From CAVPDE01 sp963702565 (GTDB lineage Bacteria > Desulfobacterota > DSM-4660 > Desulfatiglandales > HGW-15): 64,000 bases of DNA. The notes beneath the pieces are model-generated. The model was not told the origin of the DNA, did not search any database, and saw only the letters and a program-made list of their open reading frames with translations. The stretch is from positions 1 through 64,000 of the forward strand of contig CAVPDE010000030.1 in NCBI GenBank assembly GCA_963702565.1, given 5' to 3'. Position numbers and translations under genes: made by a program. Positions 46,777 through 55,161 of the stretch are shown piece by piece (the stretch's first letter is position 1; each line of letters starts with the position of its first letter).

Positions 46777-47977
46777 GACTCCTGCACGCAAGCGCGTCTT
46801 GGATGTCTTCTTGGGTGATGCCCAGGAGATGAAGAACATCCGTCATGCTTGATTTCGCCAGGGCCACGTTGGCGAAGCGGTCCAATCCTTTCTTGGCATT
46901 GTAGGCAATGGCCAGGCCGGCCTGGGCCAGCATCAGCGCGTCGTTGGCTCCGTCGCCCACGCACACGGTCTGGTCGAGAAGGATCGCATGATCGCAGGCC
47001 GTCTGATTCACGAAGCGTGCTTTCCTTGCAGCATCCACCACTTCTCCCACAACCTTTCCCGTCAGTTTCCCGTCCTTGAGTTCCAGCCGATTGGCGTAGG
47101 CGAAGTCAAATCCCAGCTTGTTCTTCATGTGGTCCGCAAAGAAATCAAAGCCGCCGGTTACAATACCCAGCTTGTAGCCCAGGTATTTGAGCGTAGTCAC
47201 CAGGTCCTGGACTCCGGGTGAAAGGGGAATACTTTCCCTGATCCGCATCAAATCCCCCTCGCTGAGCCCTTTGAGCAATGCGACACGCTGGATCAGGGAA
47301 GCCTCGAAATCAAACTCGCCGCGCATGGCTTTTTCCGTGATGCGAGCAACCTCGCGGTGAACGCCCGCGCAGCGTGCCATCTCGTCGATCACCTCCATGT
47401 CTACCAACGTGCTGTCCATGTCGAAGAAGATCAGTCGCTTGTTCTTGCGGTAGGCTTCCATTTTCTGAAGACCGAGGCCGATCCCGAGTTCGCGGCTTTT
47501 GACCATGAGGCGCTGCTTCACACGGTCGACGCTGGAGACGCCGTGGACGTTGATGGTCATCTCCACCGAGTGGGACCCATGGTGGGTGGCGGAGGAGATG
47601 GTCTCGATGTTGACGTTTTCTTCAGACAGAATCGCTGAGAACTCCGCAAGGGCAGGGGTGCCGCCGAAATGAGTGAGGACATAGAGGTTGCGCTGGTTCA
47701 TGGCCTCCATGTCTTCCGGAGAGTAGAGACGGAAATTGAGCGTCAGGTTCAGCTGGCTTGCTTCAAAAAGCAGGTCCTTGATGACGCTGTCCTGGGACTC
47801 GCTCGCCCCGCTCAGGTCAAGGACCAGGTAGAGGCCCAGGAGATTCTGGAGCGAGGCTTGCTCGATGTCCACGACCTCGACGTTGTGGTTCATCAGGATG
47901 CGCGTGAACCGGGCGGTGATGCCAGGGCGGTCTTTACCGGATACGATCACCATGAGGAAATTCTGGTTCTTGGCCAT
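46769..47977 (-). CDS. serB: Phosphoserine phosphatase with two ACT domains
   Basis: 402 residues. Final step of serine synthesis. Two N-terminal ACT domains (MVIVSGKDRPGITARFTRIL and YVLTHFGGTPALAEFSAILSE) are followed by the HAD phosphatase domain with the catalytic aspartates in FFDMDSTLVDMEVID at about 186-200, motif II in LGIVTGGFDFFAD, and motif III/IV in VCVGDGANDALMLAQAGLAIAY. This is the long SerB form known from mycobacteria and deltaproteobacteria, in which the ACT domains sense serine. A 159-bp repeat element begins 29 bases upstream of the start. Confidence 0.94.
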   Translation of the reverse strand: MAKNQNFLMVIVSGKDRPGITARFTRILMNHNVEVVDIEQASLQNLLGLYLVLDLSGASESQDSVIKDLLFEASQLNLTLNFRLYSPEDMEAMNQRNLYVLTHFGGTPALAEFSAILSEENVNIETISSATHHGSHSVEMTINVHGVSSVDRVKQRLMVKSRELGIGLGLQKMEAYRKNKRLIFFDMDSTLVDMEVIDEMARCAGVHREVARITEKAMRGEFDFEASLIQRVALLKGLSEGDLMRIRESIPLSPGVQDLVTTLKYLGYKLGIVTGGFDFFADHMKNKLGFDFAYANRLELKDGKLTGKVVGEVVDAARKARFVNQTACDHAILLDQTVCVGDGANDALMLAQAGLAIAYNAKKGLDRFANVALAKSSMTDVLHLLGITQEDIQDALACRSPI

Positions 47978-48005
47978 TGGGGTTGTCTCTCTCTTCTCTT
48001 AGCTT

Positions 48006-48164
48006 TAGCAGGTTGCTGAAAAGTGCCCATCTACTGCGTTGCCCTAACCCCTCGTTGTTGCGACGTACTGGAAGGTACGTCTCACTCCTCGGGATTTCGG
48101 CCGCCTTGTATCTGAGCGTTTTTGAGCGACCTGTCAGGAACGTCTTCTTAAGCATCCTACCTGC
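48006..48164. repeat. MITE-like element, copy 1
   Basis: A sequence of about 159 bp, roughly 80-85% similar by eye to 54694-54852. It begins TAGCAGGTTGCTGAAAA and ends AGCATCCTACCTGC, so its right terminal repeat is decayed. It holds the same internal GCGTTTTTGAGC inner dyad and carries no complete gene. It lies upstream of serB. Confidence 0.75.
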
Positions 48165-48341
48165 AATCAAACAGAGCACTCTGGTGAAAGCGAATCATAA
48201 AGGAGTGCGAGCAATGTGTCAAATCTCAGCGTCCCGTTGCGCCGACCCGCTCATTTTCCCTTTTGACTCCTCCGCGCAGGTGGTGTAGATGAATGCTGAC
48301 TGGCCGGAGGTTCCCTGACAGCGAAGAACAGGAGGATACGG

Positions 48342-48746
48342 ATGAGGGGTTCGGGGCAGAAGAAACCGGGCGGGGAAAAGAAGAGCCGGGAGGAGATGGA
48401 CCGCATTGTCGCCCGGGCCCGTCAGGCGCTTGATGAGCGCATGAAGGGGTACCGGGAGCAGTCCCTGAGAATTCATCCCTGGGTCTGCGCACGGTGCGGC
48501 AGGGAGTTCACCTCAAAGAATCTCCACCTCCTCACAGTCCACCACAAAGACCACAACCATGAGAACAACCCTTCCGACGGCAGCAACTGGGAAAACCTCT
48601 GCCTCTATTGCCACGATAACGAGCACAGGCGGTTTCTGGACTATGAGGCTGGCGCCGGTGCCGGGGAGAGCGAGGACAAGGGGAAGCCTTCCACTCACAA
48701 GCCCTTTGCAAAGCTGGCGGAGCTGCTGAAGCCGGAAAAGCGCTGA
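48342..48746 (+). CDS. HNH nuclease family protein (YajD-like)
   Basis: 134 residues from ATG 48342 with AGGAGG. It carries a zinc-bound HNH motif: CARCGREF, then LTVHHKDHNHENNPSDGSNWENLCLYCHDNEH. The arrangement and the downstream lysine-rich tail agree with YajD, a widespread small HNH protein whose physiological role is not defined. The N-terminal 40 residues are a basic helix. It precedes a 59-codon acidic protein by five bases. Confidence 0.85.
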   Translation: MRGSGQKKPGGEKKSREEMDRIVARARQALDERMKGYREQSLRIHPWVCARCGREFTSKNLHLLTVHHKDHNHENNPSDGSNWENLCLYCHDNEHRRFLDYEAGAGAGESEDKGKPSTHKPFAKLAELLKPEKR

Positions 48747-48750
48747 GCCC

Positions 48751-48930
48751 GTGGATCGTCTTGTCGAGATATTTTCTATGTCCGTGACCGTGGGGGAAAA
48801 GGAAGAAGAAAAAGAAAAGCCTGAAATGCCGGCGCATGTAAAGACTTTCGATCCTGAAAACCCGCCTTTTGAGACCCAACACCTGTGCATTTACCTGCGT
48901 GAGCTGGAAGAGGAAAAAGAGCACAAATAG
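48751..48930 (+). CDS. Small acidic protein downstream of the HNH gene
   Basis: A 59-residue frame from a GTG four bases after the HNH stop. The composition is very acidic (VGEKEEEKEKPE, then RELEEEKEHK) around a central HVKTFDPENPPFETQHLCIYL. The close spacing suggests translational coupling to the HNH gene. I do not know the family; it is reported because the frame ends cleanly and has protein-like composition. No independent ribosome binding site was found. Confidence 0.45.
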   Translation: MDRLVEIFSMSVTVGEKEEEKEKPEMPAHVKTFDPENPPFETQHLCIYLRELEEEKEHK

Positions 48931-49047
48931 TCACATTTTGCGCAAAATCGTCCATGGGCCTATAACCACACAAAGAGAACGCTTTTGGGAATAGCCTGAA
49001 AATCCTTCGATTTTAGATAGTTATCCAAGGCACGAAAAATCTAACAA

Positions 49048-49063
49048 TGGCAGAATTCTTGCA
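49048..49063 (+). promoter_or_regulatory. Sigma-54-type promoter
   Basis: TGGCAGAATTCTTGCA has GG and GC at the exact 12-base register of the -24/-12 consensus (TGGCAC-N5-TTGCA), with a single departure in TGGCAC. It would start transcription about 65 bases before the secreted protein gene. Confidence 0.55.
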
Positions 49064-49140
49064 ACCTCCTTCTTCAGAGGTGTGGTGGTCTTGCTCCTCC
49101 ACGGGTTGCACCGGGGAAGGCAAGCTAGGGGAGGTTTGTT

Positions 49141-50214
49141 GTGAGAGCTGTCGTATGTTGCTTCGCCTTGGTTTCGTTGTTCATCGTTTGCTCTCCTGTT
49201 GATTTTGCGTCGGCAGAGTCATCGCCGGCTATGGACGGCTGTCCGATCCTTCCCTCGAACAATATCTGGAACACAGCCATCGACCAGCTGCCGGTCGATC
49301 CCAATTCTTTCTCTTACATCAACACGATTGGCGCGAGCACAGGTCTTCACCCTGACTTTGGTTCGGGGACCTGGGACGGCGGTCCCATTGGGATTCCTTA
49401 CAACGTGGTGCCGGGCACACAGCCCAAGGTGGATATCATCTTTGATTATTCGGACGAGAGCGACCCGGGTCCTTATCCAATTCCTCCGGATCCTCAAATC
49501 GAGGGGGGGCCTGACTCGACCGGGGATCGTCACATTCTGGTTCTGGACAAGGACCGGTGCATCCTCTATGAAACATGGTCCACTTACCCGCATTCCGACG
49601 GAACCTGGCAAGCAGGATCAGGAGCGGTATTCGATCTTCGGTCGAACGCCTTGCGGCCAAGCGGCTGGACTTCGTCGGACGCGGCTGGGCTTCCTGTTCT
49701 TCCCGGGCTGGTGCGTTACGACGAGGTGGCGTCAGGTGAAATCCATCATGCCATCCGCTTTACAGTGCCCAGAACGAGGAAGGCCTATGTCTGGCCTGCG
49801 CGCCACTATGCGTCGAGTCTCACGGCGCTCAACTACCCGCCCATGGGTCAGCGCTTTCGACTGAAGACGGATTTCGATATCGGCCGGTTTTCAGCGCCGG
49901 TCCAGGTGATTCTCCGCGCCCTCAAGACCTACGGGATGATCCTGGCCGACAACGGGAGCGCCTGGTACATCTCGGGAGCGCCTGACCCGCGCTGGAACAA
50001 TGATGTTTTGAGAGAACTGAAACTGGTGAAAGGATCGGACTTCGAAGCTGTTGACGTTTCTTCCCTGATGGTGAGTCCTGATTCGGGCGAGGCCAAGCAG
50101 CCCGACCCTCCCCAAGATCCTCCTGCTTCTCCCAGCGGACTCAGGGTGTCTTTCTGGCAGTGGCTGAGCGGCCGCACCGTCGACTGCTCTTCCGGAGTGT
50201 GCACGTTTAGATGA
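49141..50214 (+). CDS. Conserved secreted protein of unknown function
   Basis: 357 residues from a GTG with GGGGAGG upstream. Signal peptide about 1-25 (ending ASA). Then a run of motifs I associate with a widespread but unnamed secreted family: CPILPSNNIWNTAIDQLPVDPNS, LHPDFGSG, GIPYNVVPG, DYSDESDPGPYPIPPD, GDRHILVLDKDRCILYETW, SGAVFDLRSNALRPSGWTS, HAIRFTVPRTRKAYVWPARH, PPMGQRFRLK and GMILADNGSAWYISGAPDPRWN. The domain covers residues 30-305; a proline-rich linker and a cysteine-containing tail follow. Enzymatic activity is unknown. A sigma-54-type promoter lies upstream. Confidence 0.75.
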   Translation: MRAVVCCFALVSLFIVCSPVDFASAESSPAMDGCPILPSNNIWNTAIDQLPVDPNSFSYINTIGASTGLHPDFGSGTWDGGPIGIPYNVVPGTQPKVDIIFDYSDESDPGPYPIPPDPQIEGGPDSTGDRHILVLDKDRCILYETWSTYPHSDGTWQAGSGAVFDLRSNALRPSGWTSSDAAGLPVLPGLVRYDEVASGEIHHAIRFTVPRTRKAYVWPARHYASSLTALNYPPMGQRFRLKTDFDIGRFSAPVQVILRALKTYGMILADNGSAWYISGAPDPRWNNDVLRELKLVKGSDFEAVDVSSLMVSPDSGEAKQPDPPQDPPASPSGLRVSFWQWLSGRTVDCSSGVCTFR

Positions 50215-50275
50215 CGGCAGCGGCTACGATCTTCAGCATGGATCGAGAATACCAACCCGGATTTCAATCCCCAGC

Positions 50276-51835
50276 TTACTTCCTGTAGCCGTATCGTTCT
50301 TCGAAGATCGGGGCAATGAGGTTGTCCACCGGGACATAGTCGTCCGTGAGGAGGACAGGGTTCTGGTCTTTGAGGTACGTTTGAAGAAGGGACTGAGGGA
50401 AGAACAGGCCGATCACATTCGTGTCTCCCGAACGCCTCATGCTATCGATAAAATCCTCCTGCTCCAGTTTCTTTGAACTCGCCACGACAACGTAGGTGCT
50501 GATTCCCATGTCGTTCAGATCCGTGTTGGCCGTCACCAGATTCACCTGCTTTTTCCCGAAGACTTCTTCCAGGGTCCGAATGTAGGCTGGGATAAAGAGA
50601 CCTTTCTTGAAACTGTCGATCACATTGGCAAGATAGAGTCCATCGGGCTTGAGCAGCCGCTTCAACTCCACGGCGAATTCTTTCGTCGTCAAATGGTACG
50701 GAACGGACAGGTCATTGAAGGCATCGCCGAAGATGAAATCGTAGGTGCCGTTTTCCTTGCAGTTCATCACGAACCACCGCGCGTCCATATTGAAGGTGCG
50801 AATCCGGGTGTTCACCGGAATCCCCAAATACGTCCTGGCCACACGACTCACCTCCGGGTCGATCTCGACGACGTCGATTTGAGCTTCCGGGTATTTTGCC
50901 TCTAGAAACCGCGGAAAGGTGAAACCTCCCCCGCCAATGAAAAGGACCTTGAAGGATTGCTTCTCCTCGGTCTGCCACCTGACCAGTTCCTCGTAAAGCC
51001 GTATGTACTCGTACTCGAGGTGGAAGGGGTCATCCAGAGCCGTGTAGGAGTGGATGAGGTGATCCAGAACCATGGCCTCGAGAGTCAATCCTTTGGTGGT
51101 TTCGTCTTTCTTCTTGAGTTTGATGGTGTAGTAGTCACTCTCTTTGAAAAAATAGGTGCTGCTGTCCAGGAGCGGCTTAAAGGCATGGCCGTAAAATCCT
51201 CCCAGAAGGGGGATGAAAAGCGCCACGGCCACGGCCATGAATATCTTTTTCTTCACGAAGAAACCACCGAACACGACGCCCGAAACCATGAGGATCGCCC
51301 CCACGGAAAAGAGGATGTGACGCGTTCCCATCCAGGAGATGAGAAAGAAACCCGTGGCAAAGGTCCCGAGAATGGAGCCCAGAGTGGAAAAGGCATAAAT
51401 CTTTCCCACAATATTGCCTGTTTTGTTCAGGTTGTTGAGGGTCAGCTTGACGACCACAGGGGAGATCATTCCGAGCACGCAGGAAGGCGCGAAAAAAATG
51501 ATGGTCGTAATCAAGAGGATGCGGACCATCAAAGACGTGTTCCACTGCGACCCGCCCACGTAGTCTGTCAAAGGGGAGATGGCGAAGGCTCCAAGTCCTG
51601 AAAGAACAAGGAGCACTCCAAGGGTGGTCTGAGTCGGATATCGGTCCGCCAGCAGTCCCCCCAGGTAGGCGCCCACGCTGATGCCGGCAAGGACGACTCC
51701 GATGATGCTTGTCCAGGTGTAAAGGGACACCCCGATGTAAGGGGCCATAATTCTGCCGGCAATGAGCTCGATGACCAGGGTGCAGAAGCTTGCGATAAAG
51801 ACGACGATGTTTGCCTTGATGATTTCGCGGTGCAT
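50276..51835 (-). CDS. Membrane protein with C-terminal spermidine synthase-like domain
   Basis: 519 residues. Six or more transmembrane helices in the first 215 residues (FIASFCTLVIELIAGRIMAPYIG, GVVLAGISVGAYLGGLLADR), the MFS-like region seen in fused spermidine synthases. The soluble half (about 220-519) is a Rossmann methyltransferase fold with VLFIGGGGFTFPRF, IDVVEIDPEVSRVA, FIFGDAFNDLSVPYHLTTKEF and a late LLTDDYVPVDNLI. Polyamine synthase activity is uncertain, since many of these fusions are uncharacterised. A single gene, divergent from the aldolase gene. Confidence 0.85.
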   Translation of the reverse strand: MHREIIKANIVVFIASFCTLVIELIAGRIMAPYIGVSLYTWTSIIGVVLAGISVGAYLGGLLADRYPTQTTLGVLLVLSGLGAFAISPLTDYVGGSQWNTSLMVRILLITTIIFFAPSCVLGMISPVVVKLTLNNLNKTGNIVGKIYAFSTLGSILGTFATGFFLISWMGTRHILFSVGAILMVSGVVFGGFFVKKKIFMAVAVALFIPLLGGFYGHAFKPLLDSSTYFFKESDYYTIKLKKKDETTKGLTLEAMVLDHLIHSYTALDDPFHLEYEYIRLYEELVRWQTEEKQSFKVLFIGGGGFTFPRFLEAKYPEAQIDVVEIDPEVSRVARTYLGIPVNTRIRTFNMDARWFVMNCKENGTYDFIFGDAFNDLSVPYHLTTKEFAVELKRLLKPDGLYLANVIDSFKKGLFIPAYIRTLEEVFGKKQVNLVTANTDLNDMGISTYVVVASSKKLEQEDFIDSMRRSGDTNVIGLFFPQSLLQTYLKDQNPVLLTDDYVPVDNLIAPIFEERYGYRK

Positions 51836-52088
51836 GCTTCCCCGCCTTTCGTGAAAGAGGTTTCGGAAGACCAGCGAGAGTTAACGTGGTCTATTAGCCT
51901 TAAAAGAGGTCCGGGTCAAGTCCCGACTTCAGGGCGAATAGTATCGGCATTTTATTGTCCTGGTTGCTGCGGCCCTCGGCATACTCATCGTGCTTTCAAA
52001 AGCATTCGCTTTCGGTTAATATCCCTCTGACCATGGTTCCAGACGGACGCTTCATTGACCTGGCAGCGCAGTGTCTCAACCATCGCTT

Positions 52089-52159
52089 GTCATCTCGACC
52101 GGAGGGAGAGATCTTAACCCGTGACCAACGCAAGATTTCTCGCATTCGCTCGAAATGAC
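52089..52159. repeat. GTCATTTCGAG dyad repeat, inverted copy
   Basis: Begins GTCATCTCGACCGGAGGGAG and ends AAGATTTCTCG...CGCTCGAAATGAC, the inverse of the 13503-13597 copy. It lies in the 414-base gap before the aldolase gene; nothing else was recognised in that gap. Confidence 0.75.
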
Positions 52160-52249
52160 TCACCTGTAGACGGATCACTGAGACGCTACACTGGCTTAGG
52201 CGCGGGTGAGGACTATCTGGTCAGACACTGAGCCACCAAGGAGAAAAGG

Positions 52250-52915
52250 ATGCGACTGGAAAAAGAGAGAAAGGAAATTGCGACGTTTGGAAGGAAACTG
52301 CTGGCTTCGGGGCTCACCGCAGGGACCGGGGGAAACCTGAGCATCGTGAACCGCAAGAGGAACCTGGTTGCCATCACACCCAGCGGCGTGGACTATCTTG
52401 AAATGAGCCCGCAGGACGTTGTGCTCGTGGGGATGGAAGGCGGCCCTATCGAGACCTCCAGGTACAAGCCCTCCTCGGAACTGCTCTTCCATCAGGCGCT
52501 TTACCGTAAACGGGATGACATCCAAGCCATTGTACATACCCACTCGGTTTATGCCACGACGCTCGCGACCCTCGGGTGGGAAATCCCTGCTTTTCATTAT
52601 CTCGTGGCCTACTCGGGCAGGAAAGTCCCGCTTGCCGCTTATGCGACCTTCGGGAGCGAGCAACTCGCCAGAAACGTGGCCCATGCCATAGGAGACAACA
52701 ACGCGGTTCTCATGGGCAGTCATGGAGTGATCGCGGTGGGCCCGACTCTGGCCAAGGCTTTTGAAACCGCTGAGATCATAGAATACGTTGCGCGGGTCTA
52801 TTATCTGGCCAAAGGCCGCGGGGAGCCCACCATCCTTTCGGATGAAGAGATGAACAGGGTGATCGAGAAGTTCAAAACGTACGGTCAACGGACAAAGCCG
52901 ACCGCTGTCGGCTGA
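52250..52915 (+). CDS. Class II aldolase/adducin family protein (FucA-like)
   Basis: 221 residues from ATG 52250 with AAGGAG. Zinc-dependent aldolase fold: GLTAGTGGNLSIVNRK near the N-terminus, catalytic glutamate in KPSSELLFHQALY, zinc ligands in IVHTHSVYAT and the later GSHGVIAVGPTLAKAFE. Length and motifs match L-fuculose-phosphate aldolase and relatives. No sugar kinase or isomerase lies nearby, so the substrate is uncertain. The last codons run into a GCCGACCG...CGGCTGAAGCCGAT repeat-like stretch. Confidence 0.85.
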   Translation: MRLEKERKEIATFGRKLLASGLTAGTGGNLSIVNRKRNLVAITPSGVDYLEMSPQDVVLVGMEGGPIETSRYKPSSELLFHQALYRKRDDIQAIVHTHSVYATTLATLGWEIPAFHYLVAYSGRKVPLAAYATFGSEQLARNVAHAIGDNNAVLMGSHGVIAVGPTLAKAFETAEIIEYVARVYYLAKGRGEPTILSDEEMNRVIEKFKTYGQRTKPTAVG

Positions 52916-52927
52916 AGCCGATAGCCT

Positions 52928-53003
52928 AAGGGACAAAGGGACAGAGCGGAAGGGTTTTTCTGCTTTGTGCCTATGTGCCTCTGCACCTTTGCCCCTGAGT
53001 CTT
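52928..53003. repeat. GGGACAAAGGGACA/TGTGCCTxTGTGCC repeat
   Basis: AAGGGACAAAGGGACAGAGC is mirrored by TTTGTGCCTATGTGCCTCTGCACCTTTGCCCC. A related right arm (TGCTTTGTGCCTGTGTCCCTTTGCCCC) is found at about 40180-40206 before the amidase gene. Confidence 0.65.
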
Positions 53004-53017
53004 AAGGGAGGTTGCCC

Positions 53018-53524
53018 ATGCCTTTTGCAGCATATCCGTCCGCAGTGGTCTACAAGACGCCCGGAAAGAAAAGCAAAGGAAACGCCGTCACACACTTGAT
53101 CTGGGGCGACTGGATCAAAGAGCTGGGGCCTCGCGAAGGGGACTGGCTCAAGGTCCGTCCTCGGCGAAAAATCGGCTGGATCCACAAGAAGGACCTTCAG
53201 GAAAACCGGCTTCTGGAACTGGATTTTATGGACATCGGCCAGGGGGACAATTGCTTGGTCAGCACTCCGGAGGGAAGGCTTTTCCTTGTGGATGCAGGGG
53301 AGGGGGACAACCTCTATCGTTTTTTGAGGTGGCGTTTTGATCGGTCCAAGGAGCCGCTTGTCCTGGAAAGCGCCATCATCAGTCACCCGGACAAAGATCA
53401 TTTCGGAGGATTGAAATACCTTGTAGACGAAAAGAAGATCTCTTTCAGTAGCCTTTTTCACAACGGAATCGTGGAACGAAGCGGCAGGAACAGCCTTGGG
53501 ATCGTCATCAAACAGGAGGACTAA
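53018..53524 (+). pseudogene. Truncated SH3/MBL-fold hydrolase
   Basis: 168 codons from ATG 53018 (AGGGAGG upstream). Residues about 1-65 resemble a bacterial SH3 domain (VVYKTPGKKSKGN, LKVRPRRKIGWIHKKDL). The rest is the first half of a ComEC-like metallo-beta-lactamase (LLELDFMDIGQGDNCLVSTPEG, LFLVDAGEGDN, and the metal motif SHPDKDHFGGL). The frame stops right after LFHNGIVERSGRNSLG, so the second half with the remaining metal ligands is missing. The following 130 bases show no continuation in any frame that I could read. Intact relatives are several hundred residues long. Confidence 0.65.
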
Positions 53525-53656
53525 GAGAGCCTTACGGAAAGGAGTCTTTCTTGGTTTGTCGAATAGGGAATAGAATAAGAGATTGCCGCATTTCATGGTT
53601 TTGTCCTAGAATCACAAGAAGAGCTTTCAACCGTCAAGCTGGGGAAGGAGGGCAAT

Positions 53657-54697
53657 ATGGCTGAGAAATCCATCCAGGGAGTGCGCAGTTCCTTCTTTGG
53701 GAGAATTCCCGAGGGGGTGTTGGCGGCGAAGAACGCTTTGCGAGACCGGCTTTTCGGAGCAACGGAAGAGGCGATTCCCCAGGCTCTAGCTCTCCGAAAG
53801 GCAAAGCGGTTCCATCCGGCCATTGGGGTCAACCTCGTGGGGGTCGGCATTGGTGAGAAACTGTCAGCGGGAAAGCAGACGGGTGAGATGTGCGTCAAGG
53901 TCTTTGTGGCGAAGAAGTATCCAAAAGGGAAGGTCCCGTCCGGTGAGCTTGTCCCGGAGAAGATCGACGAAATCCCTACCGATATCGAAGGGGTGGGGTA
54001 TGTGAGGAAGCTTCAGATTTCCCAAAGAAAACGTCATCGTCCTGTTCCGGGTGGAGTCTCAGTGGGTCTGCCGCTCAGCGTGGTCGACTTCCGTTTTGGC
54101 GGTACCCTCGGAGTGGTTGCTGTGGACAGTAAAGATCCCGATCACATTCTCTGTCTGAGCAACAATCATGTACTGGCGGATGAAAACAGGGTCAACCTCG
54201 GTGCTGCGGTGGTGCAGCCGGCAACGCTTGACGGCGGCGGAGAAGCAGATCGGATCGGGTATTTGTCTCGATATGTCCCCATCAAATTCAATAACAAGAG
54301 GAACTGGATGGATGCAGCGGCAGCAGAATTTGAGAACCCCGGAGCCGCGGAGCGGAGCTTGCTGGGAATAGGGAGGCCGACGGGATCGGGTAATCCTTCT
54401 CTGGGGCTGCTTGTGCGAAAGTCAGGCAGGACGACCGGGCTCACGGAAGGCGTGGTGCGGGGAATGAATTTCGATGTTTTCAACATCAGCTACGAACAGG
54501 GAATGGTTCGCGTCGATGACGTCATCGTCATTCGAGGGACTTCGGGGTCCTTTAGCAAGCCTGGGGACTCCGGGTCAGCAATTGTCGACCCCCAAGGGCG
54601 GGTTGTTGCCTTGCTGTTTGCCGGGAGCGAGATGGTGACTTTCGCCATACCGATCAATCGCGTGCTGCGCCGGTTGAAACTGCGCATTGCAACCTAG
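53657..54697 (+). CDS. Trypsin-like serine protease with Nal1-like N-terminal domain
   Basis: 346 residues from ATG 53657 with GGAGG. No signal peptide, so probably cytoplasmic. Residues about 45-120 form a small domain (AIGVNLVGVGIGEK, MCVKVFVAKKYPKGKVP, IPTDIEGVGYV) found in front of Nal1-type proteases. The protease domain has H171 (CLSNNHVLAD), D219 (NWMDAAAAEF) and S305 (KPGDSGSAIVD). The TAG stop is the first TAG of a MITE-like element, so the native C-terminus may be altered. A free-standing copy of the N-terminal domain and a caspase-like peptidase are encoded next, suggesting a joint function. Confidence 0.8.
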   Translation: MAEKSIQGVRSSFFGRIPEGVLAAKNALRDRLFGATEEAIPQALALRKAKRFHPAIGVNLVGVGIGEKLSAGKQTGEMCVKVFVAKKYPKGKVPSGELVPEKIDEIPTDIEGVGYVRKLQISQRKRHRPVPGGVSVGLPLSVVDFRFGGTLGVVAVDSKDPDHILCLSNNHVLADENRVNLGAAVVQPATLDGGGEADRIGYLSRYVPIKFNNKRNWMDAAAAEFENPGAAERSLLGIGRPTGSGNPSLGLLVRKSGRTTGLTEGVVRGMNFDVFNISYEQGMVRVDDVIVIRGTSGSFSKPGDSGSAIVDPQGRVVALLFAGSEMVTFAIPINRVLRRLKLRIAT

Positions 54698-54852
54698 CAG
54701 GTTGCTGAAAAACGCCCATCTACGGCGTTGCCCTCATCCCTCGTCGCTGCGGCGTACTGGAATGTACGCCTCACTCCTCGGAATTTCGGGCGCCTTGTAT
54801 CTGAGCGTTTTTGAGCAACCTACGAGGAGGGTCTTTTTCAGCATCCTGCTAG
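54694..54852. repeat. MITE-like element, copy 2, with 19-bp terminal inverted repeats
   Basis: A 159-bp element bounded by CTAG at both ends. The left CTAGCAGGTTGCTGAAAAA and the right end (read inverted) CTAGCAGGATGCTGAAAAA differ at one base. An inner dyad pairs GAAAAACGC with GCGTTTTTGAGC. It carries no gene of its own. It supplies the stop codon of the upstream protease, and its right end touches the GAGG ribosome binding site of the downstream small gene. Copy 1 is at 48006-48164. Confidence 0.85.
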
Positions 54853-54863
54853 AGGTGGGAGAA

Positions 54864-55094
54864 GTGATCCAGTCATCGTCGTCCGAACTCCAAAAAGCCA
54901 AGCGTGGCCTTTCGAAATTCCTTCGGGAGGAGCAGGGGTTCGTGGGAGTAGGAGTATCGCTCGGGTCAGCCGGGCTGCCGGAAATCGTTGTGTTCGTGGC
55001 GGAGACGACGAGTCCGGTTCTGGCCAAGGTGCCGACCGAATGGCAAGGCCTCGCAGTGCGTACCGAGGTCAGCGGGTTTCCCAGAAAATATTGA
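54864..55094 (+). CDS. Stand-alone Nal1-like N-terminal domain protein
   Basis: 76 residues from a GTG with GAGG eight bases before. ELQKAKRGLSKFLREEQGFVG, then VGVSLGSAGLPEIVVFVAE and VPTEWQGLAVRTEVSGF align by eye with residues 45-115 of the upstream protease (GVNLVGVGIGEK, MCVKVFVAKK, IPTDIEGVGYV). It therefore looks like the protease's accessory domain as a separate protein, perhaps an adaptor or inhibitor. It lies directly after the MITE-like element and 67 bases before the caspase-like gene. A longer frame reaching into the element is not a real N-terminus. Confidence 0.65.
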   Translation: MIQSSSSELQKAKRGLSKFLREEQGFVGVGVSLGSAGLPEIVVFVAETTSPVLAKVPTEWQGLAVRTEVSGFPRKY

Positions 55095-55161
55095 GTGGGG
55101 CAGGCCACGCTTGCGGCTCTGGGTCTTTAATCTGTTGTCGGGAAGCGAAGAAGGAGAGGAT

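Noticed and set aside
48006..48164. Repeat copies considered as CRISPR or tRNA-like integration sites
   Set aside because: Only two distant copies, each a single unit with inverted ends; no spacers, no cas genes and no tRNA similarity.
52196..53596. 466-codon minus-strand frame opposite the aldolase and SH3-MBL genes
   Set aside because: It spans two genes and their spacer on the opposite strand and has no recognisable domain.
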